Shown here: one piece after another, positions 9,312 to 18,910 of the stretch | Numbering within the stretch: the stretch's first letter is position 1 | How the letters are laid out: each line of letters starts with the position of its first letter | DNA from: Ceratorhiza oryzae-sativae | Lineage: Eukaryota > Basidiomycota > Agaricomycetes > Cantharellales > Ceratobasidiaceae | Assembly: GCA_030998015.1 (NCBI GenBank) | Contig: JARWMV010000176.1 | Coordinates: forward strand, 1-28,321 | Direction: 5' to 3' | Length of the DNA stretch: 28,321 bases | Notes under the pieces: generated by a model | What the model was told of the DNA's origin: nothing | The model's input: only the letters and a program-made list of their open reading frames with translations | The model's database searches: none | Translations under genes and position numbers: made by a program

Positions 9312-9636
9312 CCATGAAAATACATCCAGTATTTCATGTCTCGCTCTGACCAAACATAAAGACGACCCATACAGCCGTCAGACCCCCCCACCACCACCTG
9401 TGGTAACTCCTGAAGGAGAAGAAGAGTTCGAAGTGGAACAGATCATAAAGTCACGATACAACAAAAGATCTAACGTCTTCGAATACTATGTCAAGTGGCT
9501 CGGCTATGATGAGCGACAATGGCTAACCTATGACGACCTGGTAAATGCACCAGAACTCATCGCCGACTACGTCAAGTCACATCCAAAGGCACCCCAGGAC
9601 CCCCGCGCCTTGAAGGGGGGAAGTGTCACGAACTGA
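9312..9636 (+). pseudogene. Pol C-terminal chromodomain, out of frame in copy B
   Basis: This continues Pol after two 1-bp losses (about 9302 and 9345), which leave it in a different frame. It contains the linker GEEEFEVEQIIKSRYNKR and a chromodomain with YYVKWLGYDERQW and a following hydrophobic helix. Integrase-linked chromodomains direct chromoviruses to chromatin marks such as histone H3 methylation. The original frame would end at TGA 9634-9636, about a dozen bases inside the 3' LTR. Copy C has the same layout. Confidence 0.88.
9612..9623 (+). other. polypurine tract of copy B
   Basis: GAAGGGGGGAAG ends exactly one base before the 3' LTR and would prime plus-strand DNA synthesis. The identical tract precedes copy C's 3' LTR at 17763-17774. 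It also codes for the end of Pol (LKGGS). Confidence 0.88.
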
Positions 9637-9992
9637 CACGCATACATCCACTCTACAATATTTTCTTGATTTATTACATTTTATGAGACTATCTTCAAAA
9701 CATACTTGCCTTTTATGGTATATCTGTGTCATGTGACTCAGGGAATGTTCCGGACCGGTAACCGAGATGTATTTCAACTCTGATGTGAAATTCCACAGTC
9801 GCTTCTACTGCTTCTATCTCTTATCTGTCGTGACTCACTGTACAGACTTGTTTGTTATGATGTGGCTCGTACTATGTATATAAACCGGGTCAAGTTCGCA
9901 GAGGACTCCTCAAGAACTTGACCTCTCGTCGAATACAAGTTCTTTTACTTTTCTTACTATTTTCCTCGTCGCCTGACTTGTCGTCGTCGACA
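9624..9992 (+). repeat. 3' LTR of copy B (369 bp)
   Basis: It starts TGTCACGAACTGACACG and ends GTCGTCGTCGACA. It is identical to the 5' LTR apart from two positions at its left end, where it keeps both CpGs. It is followed by the target duplication accat and then copy A's integrase sequence. Confidence 0.97.
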
Positions 9993-10390
9993 ACCATGCA
10001 GAATGGCTCCAAAAGGGTCACAACAAACTTAAGGCTGCACTGGAAATAGCAAACCAGAGGATCAAAGAATATTATGACCAGAAACATCAGGCCCCAGAAG
10101 CCATTAAGGTGGGAGACAAAGTCTGGCTCAACACCAAGAACATATGGACACAACAGGCCTCCAGGAAACTGGCCCACAAGAGAGTTGGACCATTCAAGGT
10201 GGTAGCACAACATGGCACTCATGCTTTCAAACTGGATTTGCCAATGACCATGAAAATACACCCAGTATTTCATATTTCACTCCTGACCAAATATAAAGAC
10301 AACCCCTATGGACATCAGGTTCCCCCACCACCACTGGTGTTAACTCCTGAAGGGGAAGAAGAATTTGAAGTTGAACAGATCATAAAGTCA
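9993..10390 (+). pseudogene. pol: pol of copy A, right part (integrase C terminus, start of chromodomain)
   Basis: This resumes copy A's Pol exactly where it was interrupted at 3063 (DNH then AEWLQKGHNKL). It encodes the integrase C-terminal region with the GPF motif (VGPFKVVAQHGTHAFKLDLP) and the linker EEEFEVEQIIKS. It breaks off at 10390, before the chromodomain core. The two bases missing from copy B at 9302 and 9345 are present here, which is the evidence that B has lost them. The 3' LTR of A is gone. Confidence 0.88.
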
Positions 10391-10444
10391 TCAGTTGAAG
10401 CACTACTGGTCTTCACAGACGCAGCTGCTCACTGACCAAAGGTT
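10391..10444 (+). other. 54-bp filler at the copy A / copy C junction
   Basis: Sequence between the broken end of copy A and the leader of copy C. It does not match the corresponding part of copies B or C, any LTR here, or the B leader. It marks a deletion or rearrangement breakpoint that removed A's 3' end and C's 5' LTR. Confidence 0.55.
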
Positions 10445-10611
10445 GGGTCCCTCACATGTTGTAACAAGCTTCAGTTCTCTAATCTCTTTCGTCAACAAGA
10501 GGTGGGGTTGCTCATTGCCCTTAAGTAGTTGAGCAATGGAGGTCACCTTCCTGTTCCAATAGACTCAGGAAAGGGTCTACTCTTCTTGTTTTATCCTACT
10601 CTTGCTTGAGT

Positions 10612-10616
10612 ACATC
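10612..10616 (+). repeat. 5-bp target-site duplication of the solo LTR, left
   Basis: acatc precedes the TGTTACGG end of the solo LTR and recurs at 11924-11928 after its CCATAACA end. Joining the flanks restores the leader as seen in copy B near 3765. Confidence 0.9.
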
Positions 10617-11923
10617 TGTTACGGGTCTTGGTACACTTGAATATCTAGAGCTTAAGCAAATGTAGATATGTTAGTATACACTAATCGTACTCAATACTTC
10701 TTAGACTAGAGTAAGAAGGCTCAAAATAGTTGCAATGCGATCAAGTAACACTCAAGGTAGTCTTAATCTTTCACAGTGTAAACTGACTAATTTATAGGTA
10801 TAAAGAGCAAGACTACTATGGTCAGGTTCCCTTAGATATCTTAAATGTAGTTCAGCCCTAGTCGCTTGGACTAACTGATACTAATCTTAATACTAGGCTT
10901 AAGCGATAGCTTATAGGATAGATGGTGGGCTGCCTAATGCGTGTACTTCCTCAGCTACAGGTACTTAGATTTCCTCTAATAGCTGGTACTTAATGTCACG
11001 CTCAATCAGGCAATATTGTATCCTTATATATCTCTGTATATAAGATACAATGAATCAGACAGTATATAACTAATATGGTACTTTATTCCTCAGTACTAGT
11101 TATATAAGAAATCACACACAGACCAGAGAAATAGAAAGAGAAAAGAAACCAATAGCCGGTCTGGGTCGAGTAGTGAAGGGAGGTGGTCTGGAAGGGCCTC
11201 AGAGGAGGTCCTTTTATACCCTGAGGAGGGCATTCCAGAGCCAAATAGATACATGCATGCCAGTGCGATCATCAAAAGAGGGTACTGCTATACTTGGGGT
11301 ACACCCTAGCCCAGTATAGGATAAAAGAGTAAAGACAGGGTGTGGATCGAAGGCATTGATGCATCTGAGACCTGCTATTGGCTTGTAGATCATATTATCA
11401 TAGTATATACATGTAATGAATGGAGGCTACATCTCAGTGAGTCATAAAGTGAGTCAGAGAAGCTTCTGGATCAATTTGGGAAGCTCTCCTGACTCACTGG
11501 AGTCATTAGATCTTGATTGATGGTCCAGTAAGATCCTAATGATCTTCGGGCCATTCCGGCGCGAGGATCCGGTGGATCGCGACGATCTTCGGGCAGCAGA
11601 TACCGCCGAAGATTGGCTATCGATAGAGCACAAGATCGCTTTGATAGCGTAAGCGGTTGCCGAGATATGAGCGGTGCGATGTTGTAATCAATATCTCCTG
11701 ATAAGAGGAAATATCGCAACCTCTGTATCTCTCTGAGATCTTATCGTAAAAACTTAATAAAATATGCGTTGGAGAGCGGGAAATTTGTACTATTTAATGA
11801 AACAGAAGATAGTACAATTCAGAGCGCATACAAATTCGAGTATTTCACAATTTAATTACAGAGGCATCGCTTGAGGTTGGCAGAGCAGACTAAAATAATA
11901 GAAAATGTTAGTGATCCATAACA
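10617..11923. repeat. solo LTR of a different retrotransposon family (1307 bp)
   Basis: It begins TGTTACGGGTC and ends GATCCATAACA, with imperfect terminal inverted repeats (TGTTACGG / CCATAACA) and a 5-bp duplication acatc, inserted in copy C's leader. No coding sequence is convincing inside. Near the middle are two strong inverted repeats: 11015-11030 with 11037-11051 (one bulge) and 11063-11072 with 11097-11106 (perfect 10-bp arms). A solo LTR left by LTR-LTR recombination explains it best; a small non-autonomous element cannot be excluded. Superfamily and orientation are not determined. Confidence 0.82.
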
Positions 11924-12847
11924 ACATCTCTGATGGAACGCATGGCCCTCAATGGCACAAACCTTTACAGAAGACCAGCACTGCCATCAGTGTGGGTGGT
12001 TCAGACACCTATCCAGCCACTGCTTCACCCTCAACTCAGTTGAAGACATCCTCAAACAGGCCAGGCACATCAATTTTAATTGTGTAATAATCGTCAAGGT
12101 TCACCCCCAGAAAGTCGGATGAGCCCAACAAGCCTTTGTTACCAAGCCGGGTGCCCCTGAGTGCAAAATTTGCCATTGAGCAAATGGAGCCACCTTCCCA
12201 GCATGCTACCCTTATTGTCCTAAGAAGGACAAATTCCTATACTACTACACCATCCCTCATAACCAGCTTTAAGCTGGAAAACCTTGGCCAACAACTCCTT
12301 AGTCACCTGTTAAATACCATTGAAAACTTCCAAGACAGGTATTGTTACTACCAAAATAAGTATGAAGAGACACATGAAAGACTCCACAAAGCTGAGGCCC
12401 ACTGTGCACACCTAACTGAGTGCTTGCGTGAACATCAGGAGGACTATCTATCCCTCCTCCAAGACCATCTCAGACTAGAAGCACTAGTCCAAGAAACCTC
12501 TGCACCCCACAAGTATGCCTTCCCTGTCTTCTCAACACTGTCAGACCTCCCTCACCCTACTTTTCTAAGTGGCACAGGCTCGCCAATTCAGGAGGAAGCA
12601 CCCCTTCCAGCAGCCCAAACCAATCTTCCCCAAGGAGGCACTCCTCTGGGATCAAACTAAACTGAAGAGGGTGGAACCCCCATATCACTGCCAAGACACA
12701 AAAAGTTGGGATTTGGATGATACGTGGTTGAGATTTGAAGGGATCAAGAACTTCAAAATTTATAGACTTGTGCGGGGGACAGAAATCCTTTATTACCAAA
12801 ACAACTCCCAATTCCCTGTACCTCCTTACCGTCTTTGCTGCTCTTAG
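11924..12847 (+). pseudogene. ORF0 remnant of copy C
   Basis: It matches the three-frame ORF0 of copy B throughout. The knuckle is altered (CHQCGWFRHLSSHC keeps its C and H ligands), the second cluster is damaged (CKICH then a TGA; one Cys-side change at CYPYC), the coiled-coil frame is open from 12136 to 12660, and the C-terminal block is open to 12847 (CQDTKSWDLDDTWLRF kept). The in-frame ends of the first two frames (TAA after NQL, TAA after the Pro-rich tail) are at the same places as in B, so the three-frame layout predates the split of these copies. Confidence 0.75.
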
Positions 12848-12870
12848 AATCTACTTAAGTTCCCTCTGAA

Positions 12871-14262
12871 ATGGCATCACCAACCCCTGCCCCTGCTTGG
12901 GCAAATATGTCTGATGGAGACAAGGTCATTTATATGCTTCAATCAATGGACAAACTATGAGAGTGAACCAACAATCTCCAAAATGATATCAGAGATGTCG
13001 AACACAATAATAAAACCTACATGGATTCACTCAAGGCAAAACTTACCACAAATCAGACAAAGATAGACACTGATGTGGCCAGACTGGCCACCAATGTCAA
13101 CAACCTAGTTGGGATGTTAGCAATTCTCCAAACCACTATCATGCGCTTTGAAGCACAAATCAACACCTCTGTGGGTGGCTCAGGTGCTGCTCAAGTACTA
13201 CCTTCCTCCAGCGCAACCCAACCACAACCAGCAGCATCTGCTCCCTCTAGTGGGTCGACTGCAAAAGTTAAGATGGCCGCCCCTCAAAAATTTGATGGCA
13301 CAAAACATGAAGATGCCATCTCATTTAGAATTGCATGTGCCTGATACATCAATACAAACATGAGTGGGCATTTGGCTGATCAAGTGGTTGCCTTTATCAC
13401 CTCTTATCTTGAAGGGTCTGCAGCTGAATGGGTCAACTCCTATGAAGAATTTGAAATCTTAAACCCTGGAACTGCAATCCCATGGCTTCATGATGCCAAC
13501 CTGTTTTGGCAGGAATTCACCACCCAATATGGGGACTTGAACTGTACTGAAAATAACTGTGATAAATGGTGGAAACTGAAACAGTCCAAGACAGTCCAAG
13601 ACTATCTCACTCTGTTCAACCTATACTCAACTGGGCTCAACTACAACAATGCAGATATGTGTGATCAGTTCTATGATGGGTTGTCGTCTGATGTAACAGA
13701 CAGCATGGTAGCCCAAAATTATGATCCCCGCACAAAGACATTCACCCAGCTCACACAGCGGGCCCTGGAAATTGACTGCCACCTTATCTCATTTGGTAGC
13801 AAAAGGATGTCTCATGGAGGTAGCAAGCCTAGCAGCAACAACGCCACATCCAGTAAAGCATCAATGGCCCCCCAAAGTGGCCCCCCAAAGGAAAAATTCA
13901 AGAGTGGGGAATGAATATACAAAATCAAGGATTGTAGGGTGGTAAAGGGCCAAATTGTAGCCATCAGGCCCAATGCCAGGGGTTTCACAGTCCCCACTGT
14001 CTGTTATGATGGTAGCAACTCCAATGTCCAAGAATCCTTCAAGGACATAAAGAAGGACAATCACCCACCGGCAGCCCCCAAGGCAAAGGATCCAGATGCA
14101 ATGGACCTGGATAGTGCAGGAAAAGGGAAAGGAACGAATACCTGCTATAACTGTGGAGGACGTGGTCATATCACCACCAAGTGCCCTTCAGCCAAGATGT
14201 CAGGATACAAGGCAGTTGTGGAGGATGTAGAAACAACTGACAATGAGTCAGTAAAAGAATGA
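12871..14262 (+). pseudogene. gag: gag of copy C (inactivated)
   Basis: It aligns from the start ATG (12871) to the TGA overlapping pol (14260-14262) with copy B's gag, same length within a few bases. It is broken by TGA codons at former CGA or CpG sites, for example near 12957, at 13342-13344 (where B has CGA in CARYINTN) and at 13912-13914. The zinc knuckle CYNCGGRGHITTKC survives at about 14143. Between stops the protein is well kept, so decay is mainly by point transitions. Confidence 0.9.
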
Positions 14263-17200
14263 GCTCAAACTGTGCCAGGGGGGCAGTCTTGGGTGCTATG
14301 TTACAAAATGTGCAGAATGAAAATAAAAATATGGAAATGGAATGTATGTTGTTAGGAAACCAATCACAACTTCAGTTTTTCTTTCATGCATTCCCACTGT
14401 GCACAACCCCTGAACACAAGTCTGCATATAATATGAAAAAATTCAACGGATGGGCCATGATTGATTCAGGGGCCACATCAGTATTTATACATGAAGACCT
14501 TGTTAAACAATATCGTATCCCTACTGTCTCCCTAAAAACACCAAAAAAACTACAAGTAATCAATGGAAGGGAGATCAACTCAGGGTCTGTGACCCACTAT
14601 TGCACCTTTGAGTGGTGCATTCAGGAGCACTGAGAAATTCTCAGTGCTATGTTGTGAATGTTGGCAAAAATGATTTAGTCCTGGGCATGTCATGGCTCAA
14701 ATTCCATAACCTTGACATTGATTGGGATGGAAAGGACATGAAGTTCAACTTGCCAATATGCTTGAAGCACTGCATCACAAAACCCTTACATGTGCATGCA
14801 AACGAACCCAAGGAGCTCCAGTTGGATTCCTTAGACTCCCTCCCAGCAAAATATAAAGAATTCAAGAAAATATTCACTGAAGAAGATGATGTCCAGCCAT
14901 TACCACCCCATAGAAAGTGGGATATGGAGATAGATTTAAAGCTGGATGCCAAGCCAAGGCATGGCCCCATATATAGTGTGGGTGTCAAGGAAGATGCAGA
15001 ATTGCGCAAAACCTTGGACTGCCAACTGAAAGCAGGGCATATCAGACCCTCAAGGTCACCAATGGCATCCCCAGTCATATTCGTTAAAAAGAAGAATGGG
15101 AAGCTGCGCATGTGCATCGACTACTGGTGGCTAAATGAGATGACTGTCTCCAATGTATACCCACCCCATGCATCAATGATATTGTGGAGATGTTGCATGG
15201 GGCAAAGATATTCACCAGGTTTGATCTAAAGTGGGGTTTCAAACTCATACAAATTCAGGAAGGAGACGAATGGAAGGCTGCTTTTAAGACCAAATATGGG
15301 CTGTACAAGCCCTTAGTCATGCAATTCGGCCAAAAGAACACACCAGGAACCTTCATGGCCATGATCCGGGAAGAGTTCCAAGACAATGAGGGCATTTATG
15401 TTGTAATCTATATGGACAACATATTAGTGTTCTCCAAAAACCAAGAAGAACATGATGAACATGTCAAAGAAGTCTTGTGTCATCTCCAAAAAGCTGGCCT
15501 ATACTGTGCTCTGGAGAAATGTGTTTTTGATGTCACCAAAGTTGATTGCCTGGGAATAGTAGTGACTCCCCAGGGAATTAAAGTAGACCCAGCTAAGGTC
15601 GAAAAAGCTGTTGAATGGCCAACCCCTACCAACCCAACCAAAGTCCTGGAAGGGTTGGGGTTTGCAAACTGGTTGAGGCACTTCATAAAAGACTTTTCAA
15701 AAATCACAAAATGTCTTTATGAACTTGTCAAGAAGGACGTAAAGTGGGAATGTACAGAAGAAAGGGATCAGGCATGGAACCTGCTGAAGCAGAAATTGAA
15801 AGAAGCCCCCCTCCTAATTCAGCCAGAACCCAGCACACCATTTATTCTGGAAACAGACACCTCAGGCTATGCCACAGGTGCTGTATTATTGCAATATGGA
15901 GAAGATGGAATGCTTCACCCAATCTCCTACTACTCCAAGGTGATGGTCCTGGCAGAAAGAAATTATGATATTTACAACAAGGAAATGCTGGCAATTATAA
16001 AAGCCCTCAAACACTGGTGTTACTTACTAGAGGGGGCTGAACACCCAGTAAACATTGTCTGTGACCACAAAAATCTGGAATATTGGAAGACAAATCGGCC
16101 ACTGAATGGCCAAGTCACATGGTGGCACAAGTTCCTGTCCAGATTCGAATTCAAGATTCTATACATCAAAGGGGCAAAGAACAGCCAGGCGGACATACTC
16201 TCTAGGCTGTCAAGGCACATCCCTAAAGAGGGGGGTGAGAGCCAAGCTCTGCTTGTGCAAAACCAATTTTTGGAACTAAAATCATTGTGGCTACAAGCAA
16301 TCACGCCAGACCATGACCTGGAACAACTCATTAGGGACACTATCCTGGGGGATGAGCACCTGTCAAAAGTGCTAAAAGCCCTAGACGACAATGAAAAGGT
16401 CAAAAATTGGGAATGGGATGAAGGACTTTTATGATACAAGGGCCAAATCTATGTCCCAAATAACAAAGAACTTTGCAAGCTGATCATTGAAAGCTGTCAT
16501 GACAACCCAGCTGCAGGACACCCAGGACAGTTCAGAACATATGAATTGTTAAACCACAAATATACATGGTCATCAATGAAAAAATCAGTCAACGAATATG
16601 TCACATATTGCGAATCCTGTATTAGGAACAAGCACAGCAACCAGGTTCCCCCAGGGCTCCTAAACCCAATACCAGCACTGGAAAAACCTTGGGAGGAAAT
16701 CACCTATGATCTGATCACCAGACTACCCCTGTCAGAAGGGTTTGATGCTATATTTATGGTTGTTGACTGCCTGACAAAAATGGTCCACTTTATCCCATGC
16801 CAATCAGAAGCCAGTGCTATGGATTGCACCAACTTGTTCCTAACATATGTATGGAAACTTCATGGGTTACCATGGAAAACAATCTCAGACCACAGCCCCA
16901 ACTTTGCATCCAAATTCCTAAGGCACTTATACAAATGGCTGGATATAAAACCCTCCTACTCCACAGCATATCACCCCCAGACAGATGGCCAGTCCACAAG
17001 GGCCAACCAAGTAGTAGAAGGGTACATCAGACATTATGTATCAGACTGGCAGGACGACTGGGTCTCACTCTTACCATTGGCTGAATTTGCCTACAATAAT
17101 GGTGTCAATGCCTTGACTGGCAAATCACCATTCTTCACAAACTATGGTTTCCACCCAAGGCTGGCAGTTGGGGACAGGGAGGAACAAGAACTCCCCTTAG

Positions 17201-17787
17201 CAGACAACCACACAGAATGGCTCCAAAAGGGCCATGACGAACTTAAGGCAGCTCTGGAAATAGCAAACCAGAGGATCAAAGAATACTATGACCAGAAGCA
17301 TTGGACCCCAGAAGCTATTAAGGTTGGAGACAAAGTCTGGCTTGATACCAAGAACATATGGACACAACAGGCCTCCAGGAAACTGGCCCACAAAAGAGTT
17401 GGACCATTCAAGGTGGTAGCACAACATGGCACACATGCTTTCAAACTGGACCTACCGATAACCATGAAAATACACCCAGTGTTTCATGTTTCACTCCTCA
17501 CCAGATATAAAGACAACCCCTATGGTCGTCAGGTTCCCCCACCACCACCTGTGGTAACTCCTGAAGGGGAAGAAGAATTTGAAGTGGAACAGATCATAAA
17601 GTCACAATACAACAAAAGGTCTAACATCTTCGAATACTATGTCAAATGGCTCGGCTATGACAAGTGACAATGGTTAACTTACGATGACCTGGGGAATGCA
17701 CCAGAACTCATTGCTGACTATGTCAAGTCACATCCAAAGGCACCCCATGACCCCTGTGCCTTGAAGGGGGGAAGTGTCATGAACTGA
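14259..17787 (+). pseudogene. pol: pol of copy C (inactivated, catalytic residues lost)
   Basis: Covers protease to chromodomain. Damage: TGA at 14631-14633 (B has CGA), a 1-bp loss near 14648, the 1-bp loss at about 15164-15166 shared with copy A, TGA at 16432-16434, and TGA at 17665-17667 inside the chromodomain (B has GAG CGA). The RT catalytic box reads YMDN at 15409-15420 instead of YMDD, and the integrase glutamate is replaced by Thr (GQSTRANQ, codon 16996-16998). The end lies just inside the 3' LTR as in B. The chromodomain (YYVKWLGYDK) is in frame with integrase here, unlike in B. Confidence 0.92.
17763..17774 (+). other. polypurine tract of copy C
   Basis: GAAGGGGGGAAG directly before the 3' LTR, identical to the tract in copy B. 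Confidence 0.85.
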
Positions 17788-18150
17788 CATGCATACATCC
17801 ACTCTATAATATTTCCTCAATTTATTACATTTTATGAGATCATCTTCAAAACATACTTGCCTTTTATGGTATATCTGTGTCATGTGATTCAGGGGATGTT
17901 CTGGACCAATAACTGAGATGTATTTCAACTCTGATGTGAAATTCTGCAGTTCCACAGTCACTTCTATCGCTTCTATCTCTTATCGGTTGTGACTCACTGT
18001 ATGGACTTGTTTGTTATGATGAGGCTCATATCATGTATATAAACCAGGTCAAGTTCACAGAGGACTCCTCAAGAACTTGACCTCTCATCAAATACAAGTT
18101 CTTTCTTTTTCTTACTATTTTCCTCATCACCTGACTTGTTGTCGTCAACA
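17775..18150 (+). repeat. 3' LTR of copy C (376 bp)
   Basis: It begins TGTCATGAACTGACATG and ends GTTGTCGTCAACA. It aligns along its length with B's LTR, with many CpG to TpG/CpA changes and a short insertion in the middle. The TATA box (18036-18042) and the self-primer CAAGAACTTGACCT (18070-18083) are unchanged and again 34 nt apart. It is followed at 18151 by copy D pol in reverse. Confidence 0.93.
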
Positions 18151-18654
18151 GCTTGGCTCTCACTCTCCTCTTTAGGGATGTGCCTTGACCACCTAGAGAG
18201 TATGTCCGCCCAGCCATTCTATGCTCCTTTGATGTATAGAATCTTGAATTCAAACCTGGATAGGAACTTGTGCCACCATGTGACTTGGCCATTCAGTGGC
18301 CGATTTGTCTTCCAATATTCCAAATTTTTGTGATCACAAACAATGTTTACTGGGTGTTCAGCCCCTTCTAGCAAATGACACCAGTGTTTGAGGGCTTTTA
18401 TAATTGCCAGCATTTCTTTGTTGTAGATGTTGTAGTTCCTTTCTGCTGGGACCATAGCTTTGGAGTAGTAGGAGATTGGGTGGAGCATTCCATCTTCTCT
18501 GTATTGTAACAGTACAGTGCTGGTAGCATAGCCTGAGGTGTCTGTTTCCAGAATGAATGGTTTACTGGGCTCTGGCTGAATTAGGAGAGGGGCTTCCTTT
18601 AGTTTTTGCTTTAGTAAGTTCCATGCTTGATCCCTCTCTTCTGTCCATTCCCAC
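18151..18654 (-). pseudogene. pol: pol of copy D, RNase H segment
   Basis: On the minus strand this encodes RT-connection and RNase H sequence of the same family (KEAPLLIQPEPSKPFILETD, YNKEMLAIIKALKHW, CDHKNLEYWKTN, then ILSRWSRHIPKE). A stop follows KILYIKGA. It joins the segment beginning at 25129, from which it is separated by the hAT transposon. It ends at 18151 against copy C's LTR; D's integrase and 3' LTR are not in the window. Confidence 0.9.
18647..18654 (+). repeat. 8-bp target-site duplication of the hAT element, left
   Basis: attcccac here and at 25129-25136, directly outside the terminal inverted repeats. Deleting the element and one copy restores the D pol sequence (GTAAAGTGGGAATGG on the minus strand, as in copies A and B). 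Eight base pairs is diagnostic for hAT. Confidence 0.95.
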
Positions 18655-18672
18655 TAGAGATGTCATGCCAGA

Positions 18673-18910
18673 AAAATGCCGGATTCCTGCTCTGGCAGCT
18701 GGATTCCGGCCCAAAAACCCAGTTCCGGCTCTGTCTCCGGCTCCGAGTGCCGGAAGACGGATTCCACGTGGAATTCTGGCTTGTGCCGGAATTCCTGCAT
18801 TCCTGCATATGCCAGAATGCAGGAAGCCGGAACGCAGGATTTCCGTCCTTTGAAGGAATGCAGAAAGCCGGAATACTCCTTGTAGGAATACACATAAGGA
18901 CAGAAACACA
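18673..18910. repeat. left subterminal repeats of the hAT element
   Basis: Dense short repeats in both orientations around GCCGGAAT/ATTCCGGC and CAGAATGC/GCATTCCTG, for example at about 18700, 18787, 18812 and 18868. They mirror the right subterminal block and are likely transposase-binding sites. Confidence 0.75.

Larger units (their letters stand above)
3064..9992 (+). mobile_element. Ty3/gypsy chromovirus copy B, nearly complete (6929 bp)
   Basis: A complete LTR retrotransposon: 5' LTR 3064-3432, primer site 3435-3448, leader with ORF0 3689-4698, gag 4720-6111, pol 6108 onward, purine tract 9612-9623, 3' LTR 9624-9992. The order protease-RT-RNase H-integrase-chromodomain is that of Ty3/gypsy chromoviruses. 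The two LTRs differ at only two positions, both CpG to CpA or TpG, so insertion is recent. The only coding damage I can see is two 1-bp losses just before the chromodomain (about 9302 and 9345). It is flanked by the 5-bp duplication accat and sits in the integrase gene of copy A. Confidence 0.95.
10445..18150 (+). mobile_element. Ty3/gypsy copy C (decayed, lacks 5' LTR, holds a solo LTR)
   Basis: Same family as B. Present are the leader from the point matching B 3606 onward (10445-10616 and 11924-12870), ORF0 remains, gag, pol, purine tract and 3' LTR 17775-18150. The 5' LTR and primer site are missing. The leader is interrupted by a solo LTR (10617-11923). CpG sites are nearly all converted, giving many TGA stops. 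The right end abuts copy D's pol in reverse orientation, so C probably inserted into D; the left duplication cannot be checked because the 5' end is deleted. Confidence 0.9.

Noticed and set aside
11471..11719. 82-codon open frame inside the solo LTR
   Set aside because: No motif, no neighbouring coding sequence, and LTRs rarely encode proteins.
14647..15117. Long minus-strand open frame antisense to copy C pol (also at 6668-6967 and 7871-8290)
   Set aside because: It is a shadow of pol: it recurs wherever pol is present and has no independent motif.
3449..17787. Copies B and C as a tandem segmental duplication
   Set aside because: B has its own target duplication and nearly identical LTRs, C is much more diverged, and C's right end lies in unrelated flank (copy D).
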